Origin: Chloroflexota bacterium
Lineage (GTDB): Bacteria > Chloroflexota > Dehalococcoidia > Lucifugimonadales > JADFKI01
Length of the DNA: 11,780 nt
Assembly (NCBI GenBank): GCA_009838595.1
Contig: VXRI01000314.1
Span: 1-11,780, forward strand
Direction: 5' to 3'
The notes below the pieces were generated by a model. It had not been told where the DNA came from and made no database searches. It worked only from the letters and a program-made list of their open reading frames with translations. Shown one piece after another: positions 1-6,114 of this stretch. Made by a program: the position numbers and the translations under genes. Within the stretch, counting starts at the first letter, position 1. Every line of letters begins with the position of its first letter.

Positions 1-127
1 ATATGCTTGCTACATTACTCTAATACCTGTTGCTAACTTTGACGACACACCCTAGTCCCGATGCGATTATTCGGGTATTGTTGAGGAATTAGGGGAATCA
101 ATTGCTCCATCCGAGTTCCGGGTAGAT

Positions 128-147
128 ACGATAACTTACGATAACTT
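128..147. repeat. Tandem 10-bp direct repeat upstream of galU
   Basis: The unit acgataactt occurs twice head to tail with no mismatch (128-137 and 138-147), about 40 bases before the galU start. The period is close to one helical turn, so it could be a direct-repeat protein-binding site or lie within the galU promoter. I see no convincing -35/-10 pair around it. The rest of 1-185 shows no gene: the open frames there are poor and lack ribosome sites. Confidence 0.5.
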
Positions 148-185
148 TTCAGTACAGATATTACGCAGCAGTGAAAGGGCGCGTG

Positions 186-1052
186 ATGGACATCAGAAAA
201 GCGGTAATACCGGCGGCGGGTTTTGGCACGCGCTTTCTGCCTGTGACGCGCACCGTGCCGAAGGTGATGCTGCCTGTGCTGAATGAGCCTGCCATACAGT
301 TCTCGGTGCGAGAAGCGGCGGTGGCAGGCATAGAACACATCGTGTTCGTCATATCGCGCGGGCAGGAGGCTACGAACGACTATTTCCAACCGACGCCGTC
401 GCTAGAGCTCGCATTGGAAGAACGCGGCAACGCAGACTTGCTGCAAGCCATGCGCGGCATATCTTCGATGGCGCACACTAGCGTAGTGTATCAGGACGAG
501 CAGCTGGGGCTGGGACATGCCGTGCTGATGGCAAAGGACGCAATTGGCGACGAGCCGTTCGCGGTCTTCTTGCCGGACGACATCATATACGCGGACTCGC
601 CTCCCATCGGAGAAATGATGCGTGTGTTCGCAGAGTACGGCAGCAGCGTGATAGCAGTTAAGCAGGTACCGGACGCCGCTATCCCAAGCTTGGGGGTCAT
701 CGATCCTGAGCCGCTATCGGAGCGCGTGTATCGCATCAAGGGCATGGTGGAAAAGCCGCGCCTGGAAGATGCGCCATCGAATCTGGCAATCATCGGGCGG
801 TATGTGCTGACGCCGGATGTGTTCGACGCAATCGAAAACGGGCGACCGGGCGCAATCGGCGAGATACAGCTGACGGACGCAATCGAAGCCGTGCGCGCCG
901 AACAGGGCGCATACGCATACCGCATCATCGACGATCATTTCGATGTCGGCACGCCGGCGGGTATGTTGAAGGCGTCGGTGTACGCGGCGCTGCTGCGGGA
1001 TGATATGGCACGGGAGATGCGGGAATGGTTGGCGGCGGCGCTGGTTGACTGA
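186..1052 (+). CDS. galU: UTP-glucose-1-phosphate uridylyltransferase (GalU type)
   Basis: Makes UDP-glucose from UTP and glucose-1-phosphate in the cytoplasm, feeding cell-envelope polysaccharide and nucleotide-sugar synthesis. The 288-residue protein fits the family length (about 290-300). Visible motifs: nucleotide-binding loop AAGFGTRFLP (residues 10-19) followed by PKVMLPV with the conserved lysine (about 26), LGLGHAVL (about 107-114), the metal/sugar-site FLPDDI (about 129-134), MVEKP (about 187-191) and FDVGTPAGML (about 252-261). These order as in GalU rather than RfbA. The frame is open from a GTG at 171, but ATG 186 is preferred because AAAGGG (174-179) lies six bases before it and the family homology begins at MDIRKAVIPAAG. 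No sugar-pathway partner is adjacent. The 100-base gap to the next gene makes co-transcription possible but not shown. Confidence 0.93.
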   Translation: MDIRKAVIPAAGFGTRFLPVTRTVPKVMLPVLNEPAIQFSVREAAVAGIEHIVFVISRGQEATNDYFQPTPSLELALEERGNADLLQAMRGISSMAHTSVVYQDEQLGLGHAVLMAKDAIGDEPFAVFLPDDIIYADSPPIGEMMRVFAEYGSSVIAVKQVPDAAIPSLGVIDPEPLSERVYRIKGMVEKPRLEDAPSNLAIIGRYVLTPDVFDAIENGRPGAIGEIQLTDAIEAVRAEQGAYAYRIIDDHFDVGTPAGMLKASVYAALLRDDMAREMREWLAAALVD

Positions 1053-1125
1053 CTTTTACTTTGCTGACATCAAATTGCCTCTGATCATCGATGGTCTGGA
1101 TGGAACGGGGACAAGACGATAGGAA

Positions 1126-1138
1126 TTACTATTAGTAA
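1126..1138. promoter_or_regulatory. Perfect 13-bp palindrome next to the ribosome site
   Basis: TTACTA-T-TAGTAA is a perfect 6-bp inverted repeat with a one-base centre. Its last two bases overlap the purine-rich ribosome-binding stretch AAGAAGGAG (1137-1145) of the downstream CoA-transferase gene. Its position suits an operator or a site that would mask translation initiation, but function is inferred only from location. Confidence 0.35.
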
Positions 1139-1152
1139 GAAGGAGCCTTGAT

Positions 1153-2352
1153 ATGGACAAAGCGTTGAACGGCATACGGATTGTTGATATGACGCAGTAT
1201 GAAGCCGGCACATCTTGCACGCAGATGCTGGCGTGGCTTGGCGCGGATGTGATCAAGGTGGAAGAACCTACGCGCGGCGATCCCGGGCGTGGCATCCGAG
1301 GCACGGATTTTGATTCAGACTACTTCCTGAACTTCAACTCCAACAAGCGCAGCGTTACGCTGAACTTGAAGACCGCACGAGGCAAGGAATTGCTGCTCGA
1401 ACTGGTGAAGCAAGCCGATGTGGTTACCGAGAATCTGTCGCCTGGTGCGATAGAGCGCATGGGGCTTGGCTACGACACGCTGTCGGCGGTTAATCCGGAC
1501 ATCATTTTGGCGCGCATCAAGGGCTTTGGCACATATGGGCCATACAGCAACATCAAGAGCTTCGACCCTGTGGCGCAGGCTGCGGGCGGCGCTTTTTCCG
1601 CGACGGGCGATCCGGACGGTCCGCCTGTCAAGCCCGGCCATTCTGTCGGTGACTCCGGCACTGGCATGCACGCCGTTGTGGGCATACTCGCGGCGCTGTG
1701 GCAGCGGCAGACGACCGGCAAAGGGCAGCAGGTTGAAGTGTCCATGCAGGACGCGATGGTCAACTTCGGGCGCACTTGGATGACGCGCTCCGAGCAAGGC
1801 ACGGTGCCGATAAAGCGCACCGGCAACAGTTTCGGCAACCGGCCGGGCGTTGGCACATTCCGCTGCGCGCCGGGCGGCTACGACGACTATGTGTATATGA
1901 TCGCCATCCCCGTGCGCGGCGCGATGATGAACGCGCTCGCCGCCGCGCTGGATAGACCCGACCTGCTCGACGACCCACGATTCTCCGACCCGGCGCAGTA
2001 TATGGAGATGGGCGATGAGATTAACGCGCTGATTGAAGAGTGGACGATGCAGCGTGACAAGTTCGAGGTAATGCGTATTCTTGGCGAGATTGGCATACCG
2101 TGCAGCGCGTGCTTCAGCTCGGAGGACATATACTCCGACGAGCACTTGCTAGAGCGCGAGATGATTGTGCGCGTTGACCATCCCACTCGCGGAGAGTTTG
2201 CGGTGCCGGGCTGCCCGATAAAGCTGTCAGATTCGCCTGTCGAACTGAAAGCCGCGCCGTTGCTAGGCGAGCACAACGCAGAAGTGCTGTCCGGCTTGTT
2301 AAACGGCAACGGCGAAACGCTAGAATATCTGAAATCGCAGAAGGTCATCTAG
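1153..2352 (+). CDS. Family III CoA-transferase (CaiB/BaiF), formyl-CoA-transferase-like
   Basis: Predicted to move coenzyme A from an acyl-CoA donor to a carboxylic acid in the cytoplasm. The 399-residue protein shows the family fold markers: LGADVIKVEEPTRGDPGR (residues 29-46), NSNKRSVTLNLKT (62-74), a middle block IKGFGTYGPYSNIK, then AQAAGGAFSATG (141-152) and VGDSGTG (165-171), whose Asp167 matches the catalytic aspartate of formyl-CoA transferase (Asp169 in the Oxalobacter enzyme). TGKGQQVEVSMQDAM (188-202) and the tail GCPIKLSDSPVELKAAPLLGEH also resemble Frc more than CaiB. The glycine-rich loop of characterised Frc enzymes is not visible near residues 215-235, so the acceptor may differ from oxalate. 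A strong ribosome site (AAGAAGGAG, seven bases before ATG) fixes the start. No oxalyl-CoA decarboxylase is in the window. Family is secure; substrate is not. Confidence 0.9.
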   Translation: MDKALNGIRIVDMTQYEAGTSCTQMLAWLGADVIKVEEPTRGDPGRGIRGTDFDSDYFLNFNSNKRSVTLNLKTARGKELLLELVKQADVVTENLSPGAIERMGLGYDTLSAVNPDIILARIKGFGTYGPYSNIKSFDPVAQAAGGAFSATGDPDGPPVKPGHSVGDSGTGMHAVVGILAALWQRQTTGKGQQVEVSMQDAMVNFGRTWMTRSEQGTVPIKRTGNSFGNRPGVGTFRCAPGGYDDYVYMIAIPVRGAMMNALAAALDRPDLLDDPRFSDPAQYMEMGDEINALIEEWTMQRDKFEVMRILGEIGIPCSACFSSEDIYSDEHLLEREMIVRVDHPTRGEFAVPGCPIKLSDSPVELKAAPLLGEHNAEVLSGLLNGNGETLEYLKSQKVI

Positions 2353-2359
2353 GGCGCGT

Positions 2360-2446
2360 TGACATTTCGACCGAAGCGAGAAGTCTAAAGTCGTGAACCG
2401 GCTTGCGAGCAACGAATCCAGATTCCTTACTGCGTTCGGAATGGCA
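2360..2446. repeat. Degenerate 87-bp inverted-repeat element (MITE-like)
   Basis: Left arm 2360-2386 (starting tgacatttcgaccgaagcga) and right arm 2420-2446 (ending cggaatggca) are complementary at 19 of 27 positions by my alignment, around a 33-base centre. The arms resemble a widespread bacterial intergenic family with the theme TCATT(T/C)CGAGCGAAGCGAG...TCGGAATGACA. This copy is decayed. It begins a few bases after the stop of the CoA-transferase gene. Translating it gives false open frames on the minus strand. The rest of 2353-2573 shows no gene and no strong promoter. Confidence 0.6.
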
Positions 2447-2573
2447 TGGGAAAGGGCGCGGAATGATAGAATTGCCTTGCTTTTCAAGTCTGATACCCTG
2501 CATAAATCAAAGGTCAACAGAATCCAATAGCCGCATTCTGCCCATATCCTGGTAGATAGCGCCTGAGAATAAT

Positions 2574-3275
2574 ATGACAATCCTAATAGCGACACCAATA
2601 CCGGAAGAGTATGAAGCGCTTACCGCAGCGCTGTCCGAGATGGGCTTGAACGGCGTGGAGCGCGCTGTCGGGCGTCTGACCGCGGTGAGGTACGACGGCG
2701 GCTTGCTTGTGGCGCAAGGCGGGCTTGGCAAAGCACAGTTCGCAGCACAGACACAGCACATCATCAGCCACCTCGAAATTGAGAGTCCTGGCGAGTTGCG
2801 CGCGCTTGTGTGCGCCGGCACTTGCGGACGGATCGACAAGTCGCTGAACCTGGGCGATGTCGTGGTCGCAACGCAGACAGTCGAACACGATTTCAATCGC
2901 GGCATGGCGCTCATAAAGATGCCATTGCCGTCGTTCGATGGCGATGCCGCGCTGATAGCCACACTGCGCGAAGTCGCGGAGCGCGAAGACCTGCCGTGCA
3001 AATTGCATTTCGGTAGCGTAGCTAGCGGCGACGAGGGCATTGCCAGCGAAAAGCGCATCCGCGAGCTGCAAGAAAGCACGGGCGCGCTGGTCGTCGCATG
3101 GGAAGGCGCAGGCGGCGCGAGGGCGGCGCAACTATCCGGCGTGCCATATCTCGAAATCCGCGCCATATCCGACGGCGCCGGTGAAGATGCCATGCAAGAG
3201 TTCTGGTCGAACATCCCCACCGCCATGAACAGCATAGCAACGGTGGTGCGAGAGTTAACAGGATGGACAGAATAG
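2574..3275 (+). CDS. Nucleosidase/phosphorylase-fold protein, MTA/SAH nucleosidase-like
   Basis: Belongs to the PNP/UDP phosphorylase superfamily and most resembles 5'-methylthioadenosine/S-adenosylhomocysteine nucleosidase, which cleaves the N-glycosidic bond to free adenine. The 233 residues match family length. Markers: N-terminal ILIATPIPEEYEAL with glutamates 11-12 where MTAN has its acid Glu12, GGLGKAQFAAQ (49-59), CAGTCGRIDKSLNLGDVVVA (80-99), VEHDFN (103-108), SGDEGI (151-156), VAWEG (174-178) in place of the usual VEMEA with the key glutamate kept (177), and RAISD ending in the catalytic Asp200. The Met-to-Trp change beside Glu177 could alter ribose binding, so a related substrate such as futalosine is possible. 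The ribosome site is weak (TGAGAA). The last codons (LTGWTE) are encoded by a dispersed repeat. Neighbours give no substrate hint. Confidence 0.8.
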   Translation: MTILIATPIPEEYEALTAALSEMGLNGVERAVGRLTAVRYDGGLLVAQGGLGKAQFAAQTQHIISHLEIESPGELRALVCAGTCGRIDKSLNLGDVVVATQTVEHDFNRGMALIKMPLPSFDGDAALIATLREVAEREDLPCKLHFGSVASGDEGIASEKRIRELQESTGALVVAWEGAGGARAAQLSGVPYLEIRAISDGAGEDAMQEFWSNIPTAMNSIATVVRELTGWTE

Positions 3276-3340
3276 ATAGGATGGCATGGATGGGCGTTTC
3301 CCATCTTGTCTATCCATGCCAGTTTCTATCCTGCTATAGC
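3255..3340. repeat. Gene-end hairpin repeat, copy A (convergent genes)
   Basis: Left arm begins ttaacaggatggacagaata and right arm ends tttctatcctgctata. Inside are two perfect stems: GGCATGGA (3283-3290) with TCCATGCC (3313-3320), and alternatively GATGGG (3289-3294) with CCCATC (3300-3305) around a five-base loop. It lies between two convergent genes, overlaps the final codons and stop of the nucleosidase gene, and reaches into the last codons of the minus-strand JAMM gene. It could act as a bidirectional terminator or a REP-like element. Related copies lie at 8001, 9856 and 10929. Confidence 0.65.
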
Positions 3341-3745
3341 GAAGTCTTGCTCCACGATTTCGCCTGATTCCATTATACGGAATGCGCGAATTAGAGGCGC
3401 AGACTTGTCTTCCAAAGAGACTAGGATGTAGTAGATGTCCTCGCCGAGCCAGCCGCTTTGCTGCGCCATTCGCACATCGGTCGGAGACGGGTACGCGGGG
3501 CTGTGCGTGTGTGAGTGGTAGAACGCCGTGATGTCCCAAGAGTTCGCGTCGGCGTCTAGCATCGCGTTCATCATCTCTTGCGGCTCCATCACATATCGAT
3601 ATGGGCTCGGCGTCGCGTTGGTGATGCGGTACACCTGCGCCACATCGTCGTTCTTGCCCGCAAGTATGCCGCAGCATTCGTTCGGGTCTTCCTGCTGCGA
3701 GTGGGCAATAATGTCGTCGGCGCACTCTTGGGGAATGTTCAGCAA
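3326..3745 (-). CDS. JAMM/MPN+ (M67) metallopeptidase
   Basis: A 139-residue stand-alone JAB domain. The zinc site is complete: Glu23 (in NECCGIL), His77-Ser-His79, then seven residues to Ser87 and Asp90, exactly the EXnHSHX7SX2D signature. Members of this bacterial group, such as Mycobacterium Mec+, trim a small ubiquitin-like sulfur carrier (CysO), releasing cysteine; others process ThiS/MoaD-like proteins. No sulfur carrier, CysM or E1-like gene is in the window, so the partner is unknown. The start is TTG at 3745-3743: AGGAG (3757-3753 on the minus strand) lies seven bases before it, and homology begins at LNIPQE. It is convergent with the nucleosidase gene and divergent from folD; transcription probably starts in the 3850-3875 region. 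Confidence 0.87.
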   Translation of the reverse strand: MLNIPQECADDIIAHSQQEDPNECCGILAGKNDDVAQVYRITNATPSPYRYVMEPQEMMNAMLDADANSWDITAFYHSHTHSPAYPSPTDVRMAQQSGWLGEDIYYILVSLEDKSAPLIRAFRIMESGEIVEQDFAIAG

Positions 3746-3763
3746 TTCAGGGCTCCTAAGGGT

Positions 3764-3794
3764 TAGTCGGTATTTCGGCTAGTCGGTACTTCGG
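3764..3794. repeat. Tandem 15-bp repeat (period 16) in the JAMM gene leader
   Basis: tagtcggtatttcgg (3764-3778) is followed after one base by tagtcggtacttcgg (3780-3794), 14 of 15 identical. On the minus strand the pair sits just upstream of the ribosome site of the JAMM gene, inside its likely 5' untranslated leader. It could be a recent slippage duplication or a paired binding site. Confidence 0.5.
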
Positions 3795-3840
3795 AATGAT
3801 AGCAGAGAGGATTTGTGAAATCGTTTCCTTCTATTGGGCA

Positions 3841-3854
3841 GGGACTTATGAAAT
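3841..3854 (+). repeat. 14-bp inverted repeat, left copy flanking folD-queA
   Basis: gggacttatgaaat matches, as an exact reverse complement, the sequence at 5968-5981 just after queA. Similarity continues weakly outward (GG two bases before, AT after a one-base mismatch). The pair brackets the folD-queA unit. See the finding for the chance estimate. Confidence 0.45.
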
Positions 3855-3866
3855 TATCGCAAGTTG

Positions 3867-3874
3867 ATTATAAT
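3867..3874. promoter_or_regulatory. Self-complementary -10 box in the divergent region
   Basis: ATTATAAT is its own reverse complement, giving a perfect TATAAT on the plus strand (3869-3874, towards folD) and on the minus strand (3872-3867, towards the JAMM gene). The -35 sequences are weak both ways (TTATGA at 3846-3851 would be 17 bases upstream for the plus strand). A second minus-strand candidate, an extended -10 TGCGATAAT, lies at 3861-3853. Start sites are inferred, not shown. Confidence 0.4.
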
Positions 3875-3889
3875 TTGGGGGACTGGCAA

Positions 3890-3955
3890 ATGAAAGTGCG
3901 CGCCGGACGGTTTGGGGCGGCGCGGCGGCGAAGCGAAAGGACGAGGGTATCATGA
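3890..3955 (+). other. Possible 21-codon Arg-rich leader ORF overlapping the folD start
   Basis: ATG 3890 opens a frame of 21 codons ending in TGA 3953-3955, which overlaps the folD ATG (3952) as ATGA. It begins MKVRAGRFGA and has seven arginines. A G-run (3877-3881) lies eight bases before the ATG. If the TATAAT at 3869 is used, the transcript would begin only a few bases before this ATG. It could couple translation into folD, or be chance: the region is GC-rich and short. Confidence 0.22.
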
Positions 3956-4848
3956 GCGCAACCTTGATTGACGGCACGAGCATAGCCGCAGAAGTGCGCG
4001 GCGAAGTCGGCGAAGTCGTGGCGGAGATGCGCAACAAACACGGCATCGCGCCCGGTCTCGCTGTCGTGCTCATCGGTGACGACCCGGCGTCTGCCGTGTA
4101 TGTACGAATGAAGGAACGCGCCGCCATCGAAGCGGGCATGGTGTCCGAGACGATTAATCTGCCCGCCGACACGCCGCAGGAAGAAGCACTCGCCGTGGTG
4201 CAGCGCTTGAACGAAGACGCGCGCTATCATGGCATTCTCGTGCAGCTGCCACTGCCCGACCAAATTGACGAAGATACCGTCATCCAGTCCATCAATCCGG
4301 ACAAGGATGTCGATGGGCTGCACCCGTTCAACATGGGATTGCTGATGGCTGGCAAGCCGCGCTTCATACCGGCGACACCGGCGGGCATACAGCAAATGCT
4401 GCTGCGTACAGGCAACGACCCGTCCGGCAAGCATGTGGTCGTTTGCGGACGCAGCAACATCGTGGGCAAGCCGATAATGAACTTGCTGATGCAGCGGCAG
4501 GACGGCGCGAACGCCACGGTATCGGTCTGCCACACGCGCACGCGCGACCTCGCCACGATGACCCGGCAAGCGGACATTCTCATCGCCGCAGTCGGCAGCC
4601 CGCAGATGATAACCGCCGATATGGTGAGGGAGGACGTGGTCGTCATTGATGTCGGTGTGAACCGCGTGGATGCGCCGGAGCGCAGACGCGGCTACCGTTT
4701 GGTTGGCGATGTCGATTTCGATGCGGTCGCAGAAAAGGCAGCCGCCATCACTCCGGTGCCCGGAGGCGTCGGTCCCATGACAATCGCCATGCTCCTGCAA
4801 AACACTATGAACGCCGCCCGCTGGTCCATCCACCCTGACTTGCGATGA
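3952..4848 (+). CDS. folD: Bifunctional methylenetetrahydrofolate dehydrogenase/cyclohydrolase
   Basis: Interconverts 5,10-methylene-, 5,10-methenyl- and 10-formyl-tetrahydrofolate with NADP, supplying one-carbon units in the cytoplasm. The 298-residue length is typical (about 285-300). Visible motifs: SAVYVRMKERA with the catalytic Tyr50/Lys54 pair, GILVQLPLP (about 94-102), DKDVDGLHP (about 118-126), FIPATPAGIQQML (the usual PCTP.G block with Ala for Cys), the Rossmann segment VVCGRSNIVGKPIMNLL, VSVCHTRT, ADILIAAVGSP, VIDVGVNR, and the C-terminal TPVPGGVGPMTIAMLLQNT. Both GAGGG (3943-3947) and AAAGGA (3936-3941) precede the ATG. It overlaps queA by four bases (ATGA), so the two are almost certainly co-translated. 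Confidence 0.96.
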   Translation: MSATLIDGTSIAAEVRGEVGEVVAEMRNKHGIAPGLAVVLIGDDPASAVYVRMKERAAIEAGMVSETINLPADTPQEEALAVVQRLNEDARYHGILVQLPLPDQIDEDTVIQSINPDKDVDGLHPFNMGLLMAGKPRFIPATPAGIQQMLLRTGNDPSGKHVVVCGRSNIVGKPIMNLLMQRQDGANATVSVCHTRTRDLATMTRQADILIAAVGSPQMITADMVREDVVVIDVGVNRVDAPERRRGYRLVGDVDFDAVAEKAAAITPVPGGVGPMTIAMLLQNTMNAARWSIHPDLR

Positions 4849-5963
4849 CACAACATACCCAGAGCGACAGGGCGCAAGACGATACCTTGCGCGATACTTT
4901 GCGAACATCGGATTTCGACTACGAACTACCGGAATCACTGATTGCGCAGACGCCCATGGAGCCGCGCGACCATTCGCAACTGATGTCGCTGCACAGGGCG
5001 GACGGCGGGATGCGACATTATCGTTTTTACGACCTGCCTAAAATGCTGCGTCCGGGCGACCTGATGGTGTTCAACGACAGCCGCGTGATGCCGGCGCGGC
5101 TTCGCGGCAGACGTCTGCTGCCAACACAATTGCGCGGGAAGCGCAATTCCGGCGGCGCTATCGAGGTGTTGCTGCTCACGCGGCTTTCACCCGGCGTATG
5201 GCGCGTCATCGGACGGCCCGGATTTTCGCTGCGGCGCGGTGCAAAGTTTGAGATTACCGGCGATTCGGCGAGCGTGGGAGGCTCAATTCGCGGTGAGGTG
5301 CTGGAAATCGAGGCGGATGGTGAGCGCATCGTGAGGATTGACGGCGAAGAGCGGCTGCACGACTTGGGCGAGGTGCCGCTGCCGCCGTACATCACGGAGA
5401 CGCTCACGGATTCCGAGCGATACCAGACGGTTTATGCGCGCGAGGAAGGCAGCGCGGCGGCGCCAACCGCAGGGCTGCACTTCACGCCCGATCTGCTTGA
5501 CGAAGTACGCGACATGGGCGTGCAAACTGTGTTCGTCACACTGCATGTTGGCTGGGGCACTTTCCGCCCGGTCAAGGACGACGACCCTGCGGCGCACACG
5601 ATGCACTCCGAATACTGGGAACTCTCGCAGGATGCGGCGGACAGCATTCGCAGCGCGAAGACGGAAAGCAGGCGCGTCATATCAGTCGGCACGACAGCGG
5701 TGCGGCTGCTGGAACACGCGGCGTCGCAGTCGGCAGACGGCTTGCCGCGCGCGGGATCGGGCTGGGCGGATATATTCATCACGCCCGGCTACCGCTTCAA
5801 AGTCGTGGACGCGCTGATAACGAACTTCCACTTGCCGCGCTCAACGCTGCTGATGCTAACTAGCGCCTTCGCCAGCCGCGACATTATGCTGCGCGCGTAC
5901 AACGAAGCGGTGGCGCGAGAGTATCGGTTCTATAGCTTTGGGGATGCTATGTTCATACACTGA
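4845..5963 (+). CDS. queA: tRNA preQ1(34) S-adenosylmethionine ribosyltransferase-isomerase
   Basis: Transfers and isomerises the ribosyl group of SAM onto preQ1 at tRNA position 34 to make epoxyqueuosine. Family signatures: SDFDYELPESLIAQ (22-35), RDHSQLM, PGDLMVFNDSRVMPARL, GRRLLPTQLRG, APTAGLHFTPDLL (about 206), FVTLHVGWGTFRPV, HSEYWEL, VISVGTTAVRLLE, DIFITPGYRFKVVDALITNF, LPRSTLLMLTSAFA, and the terminal YRFYSFGDAMFI. The 372 residues exceed the usual 340-355, largely through a 20-residue polar N-terminus before the conserved TSDFDYELP. In-frame TTG codons at 4887 and 4899 could give a standard-length protein, but the ATGA overlap with folD favours ATG 4845. No tgt or other queuosine gene is nearby in the window. 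Confidence 0.95.
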   Translation: MTQHTQSDRAQDDTLRDTLRTSDFDYELPESLIAQTPMEPRDHSQLMSLHRADGGMRHYRFYDLPKMLRPGDLMVFNDSRVMPARLRGRRLLPTQLRGKRNSGGAIEVLLLTRLSPGVWRVIGRPGFSLRRGAKFEITGDSASVGGSIRGEVLEIEADGERIVRIDGEERLHDLGEVPLPPYITETLTDSERYQTVYAREEGSAAAPTAGLHFTPDLLDEVRDMGVQTVFVTLHVGWGTFRPVKDDDPAAHTMHSEYWELSQDAADSIRSAKTESRRVISVGTTAVRLLEHAASQSADGLPRAGSGWADIFITPGYRFKVVDALITNFHLPRSTLLMLTSAFASRDIMLRAYNEAVAREYRFYSFGDAMFIH

Positions 5964-5967
5964 TATG

Positions 5968-5981
5968 ATTTCATAAGTCCC
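5968..5981 (-). repeat. 14-bp inverted repeat, right copy flanking folD-queA
   Basis: atttcataagtccc is the exact reverse complement of 3841-3854. It begins five bases after the queA stop codon (TGA 5961-5963). Together the two copies enclose 2.1 kb containing folD and queA. Confidence 0.45.
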
Positions 5982-6021
5982 GTCCACTTTAATGGGCTAT
6001 TTTGGGTATGTAAAAATCCCA

Positions 6022-6051
6022 TTCCCCTTTCTGGGAAGGCTGGGGAAGGGG
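6022..6051. repeat. GC-rich hairpin after queA
   Basis: TTCCCC (6022-6027) can pair with GGGGAA (6042-6047), or CCCCTT (6024-6029) with AAGGGG (6046-6051). AAAT before (6013-6018 region) and ATTT after (6054-6057) extend the symmetry. Placed between queA and the next gene, it may be a terminator or a dispersed G/C-run repeat. No T-run follows, so intrinsic termination is uncertain. Confidence 0.35.
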
Positions 6052-6114
6052 CAATTTGCTCTACCCCGCATGATAATTACGGCATCCTGTGAGGATTGTA
6101 AACCACTAACCTCT

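Noticed and set aside
1090..1125. Possible fifth copy of the gene-end repeat after galU
   Set aside because: tggatggaacggggacaaga resembles a left arm of the family, but I could not find a matching right arm, so it may be chance.
1315..2145. Minus-strand open frame of 276 codons opposite the CoA-transferase gene
   Set aside because: It lies wholly inside a recognisable gene on the other strand, and has low-complexity Arg/His/Val composition and no motif.
2320..2598. Minus-strand 92-codon frame between the CoA-transferase and nucleosidase genes
   Set aside because: Most of it (with IPNAVRNLDS and FSLRSK) is translation of the inverted-repeat element, a common source of false hypothetical proteins.
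3868..4938. Minus-strand open frame of 356 codons opposite folD
   Set aside because: It is the antisense of a well-supported gene with biased codons; its residues are His/Arg/Ala-rich with no family features.
5992..6114. N-terminal extension of the SRPBCC protein from ATG 5992
   Set aside because: The extra 41 residues are encoded by the GC-run hairpin region and do not resemble the family, which starts at MKIF-type sequence.
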